DNA from: Robertmurraya sp047302285
GTDB taxonomy: Bacteria; Bacillota; Bacilli; Bacillales; Cytobacillaceae
NCBI RefSeq assembly: GCF_047302285.1
Contig: NZ_CP154845.1
Coordinates: forward strand, 1,054,001-1,118,000
DNA: 64,000 bases
Direction: 5' to 3'
Shown: in pieces, positions 39,868 to 49,322 of the stretch
How positions within the stretch are numbered: position 1 is the first letter of the stretch
Layout of the letters: each line of letters begins with the position of its first letter
Made by a program: the position numbers and the translations under genes
Notes under the pieces: generated by a model
Told to the model about the DNA's origin: nothing
Database searches by the model: none
What the model saw: the letters and a program-made list of their open reading frames with translations, nothing else

Positions 39868-42272
39868 TCCTCTTCCCTCCTTGCAAGTCGAAGTTTAATC
39901 ATGCCGAAAATTCCCAACGCTGCTATAGCAAGAACGGCAATTTCAAATAATGTATCAAATCCACGGAAGTCAACGAGGATGACGTTGACCATGTTTTTCC
40001 CAGCAGCTTTCTCATACGTATTTTCAATATAGTATTGTGAAATCGAAGGGAAAAATTTATTACTATGTGCTGATAAAGCAATTAATGTAACAACTACTCC
40101 CACTCCGACGGATACGATAGCATTGGTGAGCTTAAAGCGAATACGCGTTTCTTCACGACGTAGTTTCGGTAAATGATAGAAACACACTAAAAATAAGGCT
40201 ACTGAAACGGTTTCGATGACTAGTTGTGTTAAGGCAAGATCAGGTGCTCTAAATAGGACATAAAAGAGTGAAACCGTATAGCCGACAGCTCCTAATAAAA
40301 TAATCTGTGACAATCTTGTTTTAGCAAATAAAATACTGGCTGCCGCAATAACAATGAGAAGGGCTAGCAGTACCTCGTAAATGCCAATCGAGGCAAGCTT
40401 GCTCGTATCCATTTTAAAGGCGTTTTTGTAAAACAGAGAAGTTGCCAAGATGACAATAAAGAATGTGAAAATATAGACTAAGTAAGAACGAATAGAACCA
40501 TTCATATATGATTTTGTGAATTTATAAGAGCCAGTTTGTGCTCTTTCAACAGCGCCATCGTAAAAACGATTTAGCGTTAGCTTCTCAGGGAATAGGTCAT
40601 AAATTCTTCTCCATTTTGGAAGTGTTAAGTAGAGAAGAAGCCCAACCGCTATAACCCCCAATGTCATAAATAGTTCAGGATTGAATCCATGCCATTGATA
40701 GATATGAACCACAAATTCTGTTCCTTCTGTTAATAAACTTGGGAGAATCGAGACAAGCGCTGGTGAAATTAGATTGTCTGATAACAGGGAATTCGGAAAG
40801 AAGAAAATGATGATCACTAATGAAGCAAGAATGATCGGTGAAATGAGCATTCCTAAAGGTGCTTCATGTGGTTTCTTATCCAATTTCTCTGGTTGATATT
40901 TTCCTGTGAAGGTTTTAAAAACAAGAACCATACTGTAAATGAATGTGAACACACTTGCTACCCAAGCTAGGATTGGGAAAAGGATGGCAAATGTATCAAA
41001 GCTAAAGAAATCCATTTCAAGAACGGTAAGCATTCCTGTAAAGAACATTTCCTTACTTAGGAATCCGTTGAATGGCGGTAATCCAGCCATAGAAAATGCA
41101 CCAATCATCGCAAGTGTAAAGGTGATCGGCATAAAGTTAATTAATCCACCAAGCTTACGTATATCTCTTGTCCCTGTTTCATGGTCGACAATTCCAACAA
41201 CCATGAACAAGCTCCCTTTAAAGGTGGCATGGTTGATCAGATGGAAAATAGCGGCTGTTGTAGCAACCACATAGATATTATCATCTAACCCATCATAGTG
41301 TAGCGATGCTGCTCCGACACCTAGAAGGGACATAATTAACCCAAGCTGACTTACGGTAGAAAAGGCAAGAATGCTTTTTAGATCGGTTTGCTTAACAGCT
41401 GAGAAGGAGCCCCAAAATAATGTGAAAATCCCAAAACTCGCAACTAACCATAACCATAAACCGTCAACAGCGAAAACAGGCGTTAATCTTGCGACTAAAT
41501 AGATACCTGCTTTTACCATTGTTGCCGAGTGTAAATAAGCACTTACTGGGGTTGGTGCTTCCATTGCATCTGGAAGCCAGATATGAAATGGAAACTGAGC
41601 TGACTTTGTAAAAGCTCCTAACAATACACAAATTAACGCAGGAACAAATAATGGATGTGTTAAAATCACGCTTGATTGTGTAATAATTTCCGTAATACTA
41701 AAGCTTCCTGTCATGAGGTATAACAAAATTATACCTCCGAGCATAGAAAGACCACCGAAAACCGTTATCAGCATTGATTTCTGTGCACCATATCGGGATT
41801 TCTCACGATGATACCAATACCCGATTAATAAAAAGGATGAAAAGCTTGTTAACTCCCAAAAAGCATACATCACAATTAAATTATCAGATAAAACGACTCC
41901 GAGCATAGCGCCCATAAAGAGCAGTAAATAGACATAGAAGTTATGCAGTTGTTCTTTTTCTTTTGATAAATAATAAATAGAGTAGAGGACAACAAGGGCG
42001 CCAATCCCTGTAATTAATAAGGCAAATAACAGTCCGAGCCCGTCCACCTTGGCTGTGAAGTTGATCCCGAGTGTTGGAATCCATTCCAAGGTTTCCATAA
42101 CGATTTCTTTATCCCTAGTGAGTGAGATAAAGGAAAAGAAGTAAGCGAATAAAAGAATGGGTATTGGTAGAACAAACCATCCAGTATGTATCTGGCGGAA
42201 GCCTTTATAGAAAAATGGAACCACTATAGCAAAAATTAATGGAGCGATAATGGCTAAATGCAATAATGACAA
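39864..42272 (-). CDS. mrpA: Mrp antiporter subunit A
   Basis: 802 residues, TTG start with GAGGGGGG 7 bases upstream. About 20 membrane segments. The NuoL-like part has MYAFWELTSFSSFLLIGYW (conserved Glu), AQFPFHIWLPDAMEAPTPVSAYLHSATMVKAG (conserved Lys and His) and FHLINHATFKGSLFMVVG; the C-terminal part carries RAPDLALTQLVIETVSVALFL and the NuoJ-like end. Largest proton-channel subunit; the operon exchanges external H+ for internal Na+ for Na+ resistance and pH homeostasis. First gene of the operon. Confidence 0.96.
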   Translation of the reverse strand: MSLLHLAIIAPLIFAIVVPFFYKGFRQIHTGWFVLPIPILLFAYFFSFISLTRDKEIVMETLEWIPTLGINFTAKVDGLGLLFALLITGIGALVVLYSIYYLSKEKEQLHNFYVYLLLFMGAMLGVVLSDNLIVMYAFWELTSFSSFLLIGYWYHREKSRYGAQKSMLITVFGGLSMLGGIILLYLMTGSFSITEIITQSSVILTHPLFVPALICVLLGAFTKSAQFPFHIWLPDAMEAPTPVSAYLHSATMVKAGIYLVARLTPVFAVDGLWLWLVASFGIFTLFWGSFSAVKQTDLKSILAFSTVSQLGLIMSLLGVGAASLHYDGLDDNIYVVATTAAIFHLINHATFKGSLFMVVGIVDHETGTRDIRKLGGLINFMPITFTLAMIGAFSMAGLPPFNGFLSKEMFFTGMLTVLEMDFFSFDTFAILFPILAWVASVFTFIYSMVLVFKTFTGKYQPEKLDKKPHEAPLGMLISPIILASLVIIIFFFPNSLLSDNLISPALVSILPSLLTEGTEFVVHIYQWHGFNPELFMTLGVIAVGLLLYLTLPKWRRIYDLFPEKLTLNRFYDGAVERAQTGSYKFTKSYMNGSIRSYLVYIFTFFIVILATSLFYKNAFKMDTSKLASIGIYEVLLALLIVIAAASILFAKTRLSQIILLGAVGYTVSLFYVLFRAPDLALTQLVIETVSVALFLVCFYHLPKLRREETRIRFKLTNAIVSVGVGVVVTLIALSAHSNKFFPSISQYYIENTYEKAAGKNMVNVILVDFRGFDTLFEIAVLAIAALGIFGMIKLRLARREEE

Positions 42273-42724
42273 AACAAACCCCCCTCAATAAATCGTATCC
42301 ACATGATAGTGGCAAAATAATCTCTTTTAAATTTGGGAAATAAGGTAATACTCTATCCATGTTTCCCCATTTATGTCTGCAAAATTCTACTCTATTTTTG
42401 CTTCAACATAAAAGAAGTGTATCGTTTCATTTTGGTTTCAGTGCCCACTGAAAAATCGAAATGATTCCGTTTGCTTTTTTATGCACAAATAAAATTATAC
42501 ATGAAAAAGTGTAGAGGTGCATGTCTCAATAGCTTATGGCTAAAGGATTATTCTTTTTATTATAAATAGGAAGAAATGCGTAAATTTGATATAAAAATTT
42601 TTTCGTTTTCGACTGTTTTTTATGGTTAAAACCGTCTCTTAAACGAGAAAATATTGAGACAAAATGTATTCATGTATAAAATTTATTGTTTTTTCGCACA
42701 CTACTTAGTAGATGGGGGTGTGCT
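42273..42724. other. Divergent upstream region of the mrp operon
   Basis: 452 AT-rich bases separating mrpA (minus) from a small plus-strand gene. I found no convincing promoter for mrpA, no riboswitch fold and no coding frame. Confidence 0.4.
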
Positions 42725-42943
42725 ATGAAAAGGAAAATAATCGCATCCATTTCAATATTTCTCCTTTTATTTTCATTAGCATGGTTATGGGATAATCAAA
42801 ATTCAAGAGAATTTTATGACCCAAATTTGGCAGATGGGGATGATGAAGTTGTGGAAATCATGCCGATTTCCAACCCATTCAGTATGCCAAGAAAATATGA
42901 AGTATTCAAAGCGCGAGAATACGTTCGTATTGAGGAGTTATAA
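42725..42943 (+). CDS. Small membrane-anchored or secreted protein of unknown function
   Basis: 72 residues from the ATG with GGGGGTG upstream; a longer frame from 42686 has no site. A lysine-arginine start and one hydrophobic segment (KRKIIASISIFLLLFSLAWLW), then an acidic domain (DPNLADGDDEVVEIMPISNPFSMPRKYEV). No family recognised. The hydrophobic segment could be a signal anchor. A terminator follows, so it stands alone. Confidence 0.6.
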   Translation: MKRKIIASISIFLLLFSLAWLWDNQNSREFYDPNLADGDDEVVEIMPISNPFSMPRKYEVFKAREYVRIEEL

Positions 42944-42958
42944 AAATAGTAACGAGAA

Positions 42959-42990
42959 AGCTCAGAGTTTTTGCTCTGGGCTAATTTTTT
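42959..42990 (+). terminator. Terminator of the small membrane-protein gene
   Basis: AGCTCAGAG pairs with CTCTGGGCT (one wobble) and is followed by AATTTTTT. Confidence 0.75.
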
Positions 42991-43083
42991 CCTCCAAAAG
43001 TTTTTTCGCTAGTTGAAGAAAAGGCATGAATCGAACTATACTAAAGAAGCAGTTCATTTTATAGGCACTTTTGGAGAAATTTA

Positions 43084-43641
43084 ATGAAAAATACATATTT
43101 TACTAGCTATTTTCCACTATTAGCGATTCTTTTATTTAGTTTATCTCTTGCTATTCGAGTCGAAATGACCGTAATCGACTTATTAAAAAAAGCAGGAATA
43201 TATGAGGGAATGAAGGAATTCTTTTCAGATGGTGGGATTCAATTGGCCCTGCTTGTTTTACTTCTTGTACTATTTTTCATGGTGTTTGCAGCCCTTAAGT
43301 TAATTGCGAATACGATTAATGAACTATCCCTGCTTTTTTTCTCAAAAGAATCTGAGGGTGACAGCTTAAAACAAATACGAGCGGGATCTACTATCTATTT
43401 TATTGGAGGAGCCTTATCTCTTTTAAGTTTGTATAGCTTGCTCGGTATTGGGGCCATTTTGGTAGGAGCAACGATTGCTTACTTTATTTATTTTGTCTAT
43501 AAAATCAGTTCCTCGATGTCCTTCTTGGGCACGGTCGGGGTTATATTTTTTCAAGTAGTTGTTTGGTCCTCGATTTTGAGTGGGGTCATTTATATTGCTT
43601 TGAAAGTGTATAACAGCATAATGGCAAGCTTGCCAATTTAA
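43084..43641 (+). CDS. yufK: YufK-like (DUF5366) membrane protein
   Basis: 185 residues; ATG, with TTGGAGAAAT before it. About four to five membrane segments (YFPLLAILLFSLSLAIRVEM, LALLVLLLVLFFMVFAALKL, YFIGGALSLLSLYSLLGIGAILVGATIAYFIYFVYKI, VGVIFFQVVVWSSILSGVIYI). The N-terminus MKNTYFTSYFPL and position next to mrp match YufK of B. subtilis. Function unknown. Confidence 0.72.
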   Translation: MKNTYFTSYFPLLAILLFSLSLAIRVEMTVIDLLKKAGIYEGMKEFFSDGGIQLALLVLLLVLFFMVFAALKLIANTINELSLLFFSKESEGDSLKQIRAGSTIYFIGGALSLLSLYSLLGIGAILVGATIAYFIYFVYKISSSMSFLGTVGVIFFQVVVWSSILSGVIYIALKVYNSIMASLPI

Positions 43642-43646
43642 GAACG

Positions 43647-43681
43647 AAGGATGCTCATAGGAAGTGGGCATTCTTTTTTTG
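43647..43681 (+). terminator. Terminator of yufK
   Basis: AAGGATGCTC and GGGCATTCTT pair with two wobbles, followed by a run of seven T. Confidence 0.7.
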
Positions 43682-43780
43682 TACTCTAGAGAGGTGTGAC
43701 AAAAGTAACTGATGCGCCTATTTATAATCGTTATAATTAAATAAAAAGTATAAAAAACCTAAGGGAATCAGGTGATTAGT

Positions 43781-44956
43781 ATGCATGGAAAAGGACACCC
43801 ACATGGAAAAGGGCAACAACCACATATGGGAAAACCGATAGATTATAATGAGAATCCGTTTATTGCGATCTGGGAGGTTACAAGAGCCTGTCAGTTAAAA
43901 TGTGTACATTGTCGTGCTGATGCACAAACGAAACCGCATCCAAATGAGCTTTCCCATGAAGAAGGAATCAAGCTGATTGATCAAATTTATGAAATGAACA
44001 ATCCGATGCTCGTATTTACGGGTGGAGATTGTATGATGAGAGAGGACCTTTTTGAGCTAGCAGAATATGCAGTGAATAAAGGAATGCGCGTTTCCATGAC
44101 TCCGAGTGCTACAGCAAATGTAACGAAGGAAAAAATGGAAAGAGCGAAAAATGTTGGCCTTTCAAGATGGGGATTCAGTTTAGATGGTCCAACGCCTGAA
44201 ATTCACGACCATTTTAGAGGAACTCCAGGATCTTTTGATCTGACAATAGAGAAAATTAAATATTTGAATGAACTCAATATGCCATTGCAAATCAATACCG
44301 TTATTTCTCGCTATAATTACGATCATCTTGAACAAATGGTCGAAGTAGTGAAGGATCTTAAAGCGGTTATGTGGTATATTTTCCTATTAGTTCCAACGGG
44401 AAGAGGACAAGAGGATGCTTGTATTACACCAGCTGAGCATGAGAAGGTATTTAGATGGCTATATGAATTAAGTAAAACAGCACCGTTTGATATTAAAACA
44501 ACGGCTGCCCAACATTATCGAAGAGTGGTGCTTCAGCAAAAAGCAAGAGAGCATAAGATTGATGGAGCGGATATCCGCTATGAAGATACGATTACAACTG
44601 ATCACGCTTCTATGATTGATGGTTTAAAACGCGCGCCTAAAGGGGTTAATGATGGAAATGGGTTTATCTTCATTTCCCATGTTGGAGACGTACTTCCAAG
44701 TGGTCTTCTTCCCATTAAAGTTGGAAATGTAAGAGAGAAGCCATTAAAGGAAATTTACCGTGAATCTCCAGTGCTTAAAGAGCTTCGTAAACCTGACTTG
44801 TATAAAGGAAAATGCGGAGTATGTGAGTATCGCTTTGTATGTGGAGGGTCTCGTTCTAGAACGTATGCAGTCACAGGAGACTATTTAGAAAGTGAACCAT
44901 ATTGCGTATACATTCCAATGGCAATGCGAGATAAAAAGCAGGAAGTGGAAGTATAA
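43781..44956 (+). CDS. Radical SAM/SPASM protein (TIGR04053-like)
   Basis: 391 residues; ATG 43781 after AGGTGA (a GTG at 43772 is possible). N-terminal Gly/His-rich stretch (HGKGHPHGKGQQPHMGK) is unusual and might bind metal. Radical SAM cluster motif is CQLKCVHC (CxxxCxxC), with GGDCMMREDLFEL, WGFSLDGPTPEIHDHFRGTPGSFD. C-terminal SPASM-type cysteines: CGVCEYRFVCGGSRSR and SEPYC. Similar to AhbD/NirJ-like heme-pathway enzymes and peptide-modifying enzymes; no precursor peptide is visible nearby. The product is unknown. Confidence 0.82.
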   Translation: MHGKGHPHGKGQQPHMGKPIDYNENPFIAIWEVTRACQLKCVHCRADAQTKPHPNELSHEEGIKLIDQIYEMNNPMLVFTGGDCMMREDLFELAEYAVNKGMRVSMTPSATANVTKEKMERAKNVGLSRWGFSLDGPTPEIHDHFRGTPGSFDLTIEKIKYLNELNMPLQINTVISRYNYDHLEQMVEVVKDLKAVMWYIFLLVPTGRGQEDACITPAEHEKVFRWLYELSKTAPFDIKTTAAQHYRRVVLQQKAREHKIDGADIRYEDTITTDHASMIDGLKRAPKGVNDGNGFIFISHVGDVLPSGLLPIKVGNVREKPLKEIYRESPVLKELRKPDLYKGKCGVCEYRFVCGGSRSRTYAVTGDYLESEPYCVYIPMAMRDKKQEVEV

Positions 44957-44958
44957 AT

Positions 44959-45003
44959 AAAAAAGAGGTTGTACCAATCAAAATTGGTGCAGCCTCTTTT
45001 TGT
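44959..45003. terminator. Bidirectional terminator of the radical SAM gene and pbpD
   Basis: AAAAGAGGTTGTACCAAT and ATTGGTGCAGCCTCTTTT form a 19-bp stem with one mismatch and a short loop, flanked by A and T runs. Confidence 0.88.
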
Positions 45004-45008
45004 CTGTC

Positions 45009-46913
45009 CTATTGTATTCCAGAGACAATTTCCTTCCAAATGCGTTGATGCGGTGCCACTGACTCCACATATTTAATATTGGCAGGTGTATCCTTTCCAA
45101 TCCAAACACCTGCTGTAATTGAATCGGTCAGTCCAATGAACCAAAAATCATGATAATCATTCGTAGTGCCAGTTTTTCCTCCGATATATGAACTTGGAAA
45201 ATAAGCTTTTTTGCCTGTGCCTGACGTGACTACTTTGTTTAAAGCAGTTCTCATTTTCGAAATAGTGGAGAGATTCCACACGTGAACAGCACTGTCTTCC
45301 CATTGATAAAGGATATTTCCGTTCAAGTCCGTAACCTTTCGAATGGCTCGCGCTGGCTGATAAAATCCTTCAGTACCAAAAACCGTAAATGCATTCGTCA
45401 TCTCTAGTGAGGTCATCCCGTAAGAAAAACCTCCAATCGCGGATGGCAAGCGTCGATCCTCTTCTGTTACCCTTTTAAATTGAAATTTATTTAAGTCATT
45501 AAAGGCATGTTCAATACCTGTTTTATTTAAAATACGTACAGCTGGTGTATTGTAAGAGCGCATGATCGCTTGTTCAAGCGTCACCATTCCATATGTACCA
45601 CCACCATAGTTTTTTGGACAATACTCATTTGCGCAATAATTGTCAGCACTTATCTTTTCCTCAAGCGATGCATTTGTCTGATTGATATAAGGTCCGTATA
45701 CAAGTAGTGGCTTAATCGCTGAACCAGGCTGACGGTAACCTTGAAAAGCGCGATTAAAATCGTATTTTTGATAATTTTTTCCACCGACAAGAGCCATGAT
45801 CTCGTGGGCATGATGATCAATGACTGTTGCGGAACCCTCAATATTGTTATAAGGAAGGTATTTCTTAACCGCATTAACGGCCCTTTTCTGTACAATAGGA
45901 TCTAATGCTGTCTCAATAATGACACCTGAAGCCAACACTTCCTGAACTCGAAGATTTATCTTGTTTTTCAGTTCTTCTTGTTGCTGAGGATTTGCCTGCT
46001 TGATTTGATCTTGAAAGCCTTCAGCCTGTGAAATCATTTCTTTTAATTCAGCTTCTACATATGTGACATAATCAGGATATAAGTCGGTTCTGCTTCGTAA
46101 ATCAATGTCGATCGATTCCGTTTTCATGGAGAGCGCTTCTTCATTGGTGATGATCGTTTCTTTTTCCATTAAATCTATTAATCTCTCTTGACGGGCTTTC
46201 GTACGATCAAAATGTTTAATCGGGTTATAGAGTGAGGGGTTGTTCGGAATAGCTGCTAAAAAGGCTTGTTCAGCAGGTGTTAATTCCGCAGTTGTCTTTT
46301 GAAAATAAATATTGGCAGCTGCCTCAATTCCATAAGCTCCATTTTGAAAGTAGACAGTATTTATATAGAGTTCTAATATCTCTTCCTTAGAAAAAGTTCG
46401 TTCAAGCTGATAGGCGTACAGTACTTCACTGAGCTTACGATTGTAAGACTGCTCATAATTTAAATATAAGTTACGCGCCAACTGTTGTGTAATGGTGCTG
46501 GCCCCTTCTTCAATCCCATTTGCTTGGATGTTGGCAGCTAAGGCTCTTCCAATAGCCGTTAAATCAAAACCACGATGCAGATAAAAATGTTGATCCTCTG
46601 AAAGAATAAATAGATTTTTAGTGAATTCTGGTATACTTTCGGAGTTTATATAGATACGGTTCAGCGGTTTATATATTTCTGAGATAACCTGTCCATGTTT
46701 ATCATGAATAAAGCTAGATTGATTGAGATCCGTTTGCTCGATATGTATACGTTCATCTAAAAAACTATGAAAACTTTGAACTTGGCCCATTTCAGTGGAA
46801 GTGAGCATGACAAGAACAATAAAAATAGGCAAGAACAAAATAATAAATAAATAGCCGGTGAGCATACGCCCCATGACAGATCCATTCCTTTTCAAAAACT
46901 TCGTTATCAACAC
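45009..46913 (-). CDS. pbpD: Class A penicillin-binding protein (PBP4-like)
   Basis: 634 residues from GTG at 46913, or 621 from ATG at 46874 with AAAGGA ahead of it. N-terminal membrane anchor (YLFIILFLPIFIVLVML), glycosyltransferase (GT51) domain with EDQHFYLHRGFD and GASTITQQLARNLYLNYEQSYNRKLSEVLYAYQLE, and transpeptidase domain with GSAIKPLLVYGP (SxxK), RSYNTPAV (SxN) and GGKTGTTNDY (KTG). Polymerises and cross-links peptidoglycan outside the membrane. Position and class match pbpD, though the exact B. subtilis paralogue is by synteny. Confidence 0.9.
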   Translation of the reverse strand: MLITKFLKRNGSVMGRMLTGYLFIILFLPIFIVLVMLTSTEMGQVQSFHSFLDERIHIEQTDLNQSSFIHDKHGQVISEIYKPLNRIYINSESIPEFTKNLFILSEDQHFYLHRGFDLTAIGRALAANIQANGIEEGASTITQQLARNLYLNYEQSYNRKLSEVLYAYQLERTFSKEEILELYINTVYFQNGAYGIEAAANIYFQKTTAELTPAEQAFLAAIPNNPSLYNPIKHFDRTKARQERLIDLMEKETIITNEEALSMKTESIDIDLRSRTDLYPDYVTYVEAELKEMISQAEGFQDQIKQANPQQQEELKNKINLRVQEVLASGVIIETALDPIVQKRAVNAVKKYLPYNNIEGSATVIDHHAHEIMALVGGKNYQKYDFNRAFQGYRQPGSAIKPLLVYGPYINQTNASLEEKISADNYCANEYCPKNYGGGTYGMVTLEQAIMRSYNTPAVRILNKTGIEHAFNDLNKFQFKRVTEEDRRLPSAIGGFSYGMTSLEMTNAFTVFGTEGFYQPARAIRKVTDLNGNILYQWEDSAVHVWNLSTISKMRTALNKVVTSGTGKKAYFPSSYIGGKTGTTNDYHDFWFIGLTDSITAGVWIGKDTPANIKYVESVAPHQRIWKEIVSGIQ

Positions 46914-47101
46914 AGTAAAGTTCCAAATTCTAGAACTTACATCATTATATGTGATCCATCGTTAATCCACAATGTCAGAAAAAATCTTTAAGGTGGAAAA
47001 GTTTTAGAAAAGTGCCTTCTTTTTACAGAAAAGTTAAAAAACTAAGTTTAAAAAATGATATAATAAAAAGATAATAGTTTCTGAAGGGAGGGAAAAAGGA
47101 A

Positions 47102-47722
47102 GTGGAGGAGCATCAATATTTATTTATTGACTTTGAATTTACAATGCCTGAAAGAAGTCCAAGATACAAAGGATTTTTTCCTGAGATTATTGAAGTAGGG
47201 ATTGTAGACGTTCGAAATAATCAAATATATGAGCAATACTCATCCTATGTGTTGCCAGAACGTTTTCCCGTATTATCACAACGCTGTAAATCATTTTTGA
47301 ATATTTCTCAAGAACAGGTGAACTCAGGTATCCCGTTCGCAGAACTTGTAAAGAAGTTCCAAGATATTACATCTGCTAGTAAAAAGAATACAGTTGTTAC
47401 CTGGGGCAACATGGATATGAAGGTATTACGCAATAATTGTCAAAAAGGAAGCTACCCATTTCCGATCAAAGGGCAAGAAATTGATTTATCGATGGAATAT
47501 AAACGTTTCTTCGGGGATCAAAATCAAACAGGATTATGGAAGGCTGTTCAGGAATACGGAAAAGAAGGAGTTGGAAAGCATCATAGAGCTCTTGATGATG
47601 CCCTGACGACCTATCATATTTTTAAATTAGTGGAAAAGGATAAAAAATACTTAAAGCAACACGAACCAACAACAATTGGGGATAGAGTAGATTTTTCAAA
47701 GCTCTTTAATAATCTAGCATAA
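47102..47722 (+). CDS. kapD: KapD, DEDDh exonuclease-fold inhibitor of the KinA pathway
   Basis: 206 residues, GTG start after AGGGAGGG. DEDDh exonuclease core: LFIDFEFTMPE (first acids), WGNMDMKVLRNNC, and HHRALDDALTTYHIFKL (His and Asp). In B. subtilis kapD, linked to kapB, lowers KinA-dependent entry into sporulation, and later appears as a coat-associated protein. The converging kapB is here too. Confidence 0.9.
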   Translation: MEEHQYLFIDFEFTMPERSPRYKGFFPEIIEVGIVDVRNNQIYEQYSSYVLPERFPVLSQRCKSFLNISQEQVNSGIPFAELVKKFQDITSASKKNTVVTWGNMDMKVLRNNCQKGSYPFPIKGQEIDLSMEYKRFFGDQNQTGLWKAVQEYGKEGVGKHHRALDDALTTYHIFKLVEKDKKYLKQHEPTTIGDRVDFSKLFNNLA

Positions 47723-47757
47723 TAAGCCAAATCTATATTATATGATTTGGCTTATTA
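47721..47757. terminator. Bidirectional terminator of kapD and kapB
   Basis: Thirteen-base perfect arms AATAAGCCAAATC and GATTTGGCTTATT around a 10-base AT-rich loop. Confidence 0.8.
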
Positions 47758-47770
47758 TGATCTAATAATT

Positions 47771-48151
47771 TTATTTAAAATAATCCTTTTCGAGGATTTC
47801 TATATTTTTCAGGCTTTTTTCTGCCCATAGAGAATCTTCTGCTTGAAGTTCTTGCTTCATTTTTGCTAAAGCATCCTGTAAAGAGGGCAAGTATTCAGGA
47901 AATTCTCCCTCATATGGTTTAACCATTTTTTTCGGCATATTTGCCTGTTCCCTGTAAGCAAGTGCACGCCTTTCATGAAATAAAGGTACATCTACTTCCT
48001 TCCCGGAATGGATATCTCCTTGCATCGGATGTTTCGCTACTGCTAATACCCTCACTAAATAATTCTCCCCACGGATGTCGGTGATTTCGCCTATATATTT
48101 CCCTGTCTTATAAAAGGCTGTCACTGTATCGCCAATGTTTAATTCACTCAT
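47771..48151 (-). CDS. kapB: Kinase-associated lipoprotein B-type protein KapB
   Basis: 126 residues; ATG with GAAAGGAG upstream. SH3-like N-terminal barrel (IGDTVTAFYKTGKYIGEITDIRGENYLVRVLAV) and HPMQGDIHSGKEVDVPLFHERRALAYREQANMPKKMVKPYEGEFPEYLPSLQDAL. In B. subtilis KapB supports KinB-dependent sporulation signalling. This copy has no lipobox and appears cytosolic. Confidence 0.9.
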   Translation of the reverse strand: MSELNIGDTVTAFYKTGKYIGEITDIRGENYLVRVLAVAKHPMQGDIHSGKEVDVPLFHERRALAYREQANMPKKMVKPYEGEFPEYLPSLQDALAKMKQELQAEDSLWAEKSLKNIEILEKDYFK

Positions 48152-48265
48152 ATGTATGCTCCTTTCTTAAAAATGATCTAATATAATTATGACGCAATTA
48201 AGTCAAAGCTACAACGTTTGAGGTAGAATATAAAAAGATAGCATGAATGTCTGGAGGGATTATGT

Positions 48266-48970
48266 TTGAAAAAACAACATTATATGATTATTGCTGTGGT
48301 GGCAGTCATCTTATTTGGAACTTATTTCTATTTATTAAAAAGTGGACAAGAAACTGGAAAACAAAAAAATGAAGACTTAACTTTTCCACAGTTAACAACA
48401 GAAGTTCTTGAAGGTGAACGTCTCGTAGAGATGGAAACATCAATGGGGAATATTAAAATTAAGTTATTTACAGAACAAGCTCCAAAAACAGTAGAGAATT
48501 TCATTACACATAGTGAAAACGGCTATTACGATGGCCTTACCTTCCATCGTGTGTTGAATGATTTTATGATTCAAGGTGGCGATCCCCTTGGCACAGGTGC
48601 AGGTGGGGAAAGTATCTATGGCGATTTTTTTGAAGATGAATTCTCAGACGAGCTTTATAACTTACGTGGTGCCTTATCGATGGCTAATTTTGGAGTAAAA
48701 AACACGAATTCAAGTCAGTTTTTCATTGTCCAACGAAAAGCAGTAGATGATAGCCAAATAAAAGACATGGAAAAAAACAATTATCCACAAGAAATCATTG
48801 ATGCGTACAAAGCTAATGGGGGGACACCTTGGCTAGATCAGGTACATACCGTTTTTGGTCAAGTAGTTGAAGGAATGGATGTTGTTGATAAAATTGCGTC
48901 AGTCACAGTTGACTCGAGTGGGAAACCGGCTGAAGAAGTGCTGATTCAAAAAATAACCGTTTTAAAATAG
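48266..48970 (+). CDS. Membrane-anchored cyclophilin peptidyl-prolyl isomerase
   Basis: 234 residues from TTG with GGAGGG 7 bases upstream. Signal or anchor (MIIAVVAVILFGTYFYLL), a spacer, then cyclophilin residues ~50-234: VEMETSMGNIKIKLF, APKTVENFITH, YYDGLTFHRVLNDFMIQGGDPLGTG, GALSMANFGVKNTNSSQFFIVQ, HTVFGQVVEGMDVVDKIA. Active-site Arg (FHR) and Gln/Phe are present. Secreted or membrane folding catalyst. Related to, but more exported than, cytosolic PpiB. Confidence 0.9.
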   Translation: MKKQHYMIIAVVAVILFGTYFYLLKSGQETGKQKNEDLTFPQLTTEVLEGERLVEMETSMGNIKIKLFTEQAPKTVENFITHSENGYYDGLTFHRVLNDFMIQGGDPLGTGAGGESIYGDFFEDEFSDELYNLRGALSMANFGVKNTNSSQFFIVQRKAVDDSQIKDMEKNNYPQEIIDAYKANGGTPWLDQVHTVFGQVVEGMDVVDKIASVTVDSSGKPAEEVLIQKITVLK

Positions 48971-49081
48971 ATGACAGCATCTTAAGACTAAGTTAAATTG
49001 ATGGTGGGACCGGCGATGGACTGATATAATAATTTAATGGACAGGAATATTTGGAATCGAAAAACAGAGAGGAAGATTTTC

Positions 49082-49291
49082 ATGCTTCACTGGACGATTT
49101 TATCGCTCTTTTTATACTTCCCTGAGGATAAAACAGAGTACATCCCAGCGGCGATCACATCTGTTATTTTTGTCATCGGAGCGGTTTTAACGATGAGATT
49201 TATTATGAAAAAATCGAAGCAAGATGAAGAAAAAACAAAAGCTCTTGAAGAAAAAATGCTTCAGTACGCACAAGAGGAAAAGAAAGAATGA
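49082..49291 (+). CDS. Small single-span membrane protein
   Basis: 69 residues from the ATG with GAGAGGAAG upstream; a longer frame from 49037 is not supported. The N-terminus HWTILSLFLYFPEDKTEYIPAAIT is followed by a membrane helix (SVIFVIGAVLTMRFIM) and a highly charged, coiled-coil-like tail (KKSKQDEEKTKALEEKMLQYAQEEKKE). No family identified. A terminator overlaps its stop. Confidence 0.65.
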   Translation: MLHWTILSLFLYFPEDKTEYIPAAITSVIFVIGAVLTMRFIMKKSKQDEEKTKALEEKMLQYAQEEKKE

Positions 49292-49320
49292 AACAGGAGC
49301 CATAGGGGACTCCTGTTTTA
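49291..49320. terminator. Terminator between the small membrane gene and patB
   Basis: AAACAGGAG pairs with CTCCTGTTT around a 10-base loop, with T-rich and A-rich ends. Confidence 0.7.
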
Positions 49321-49322
49321 GA

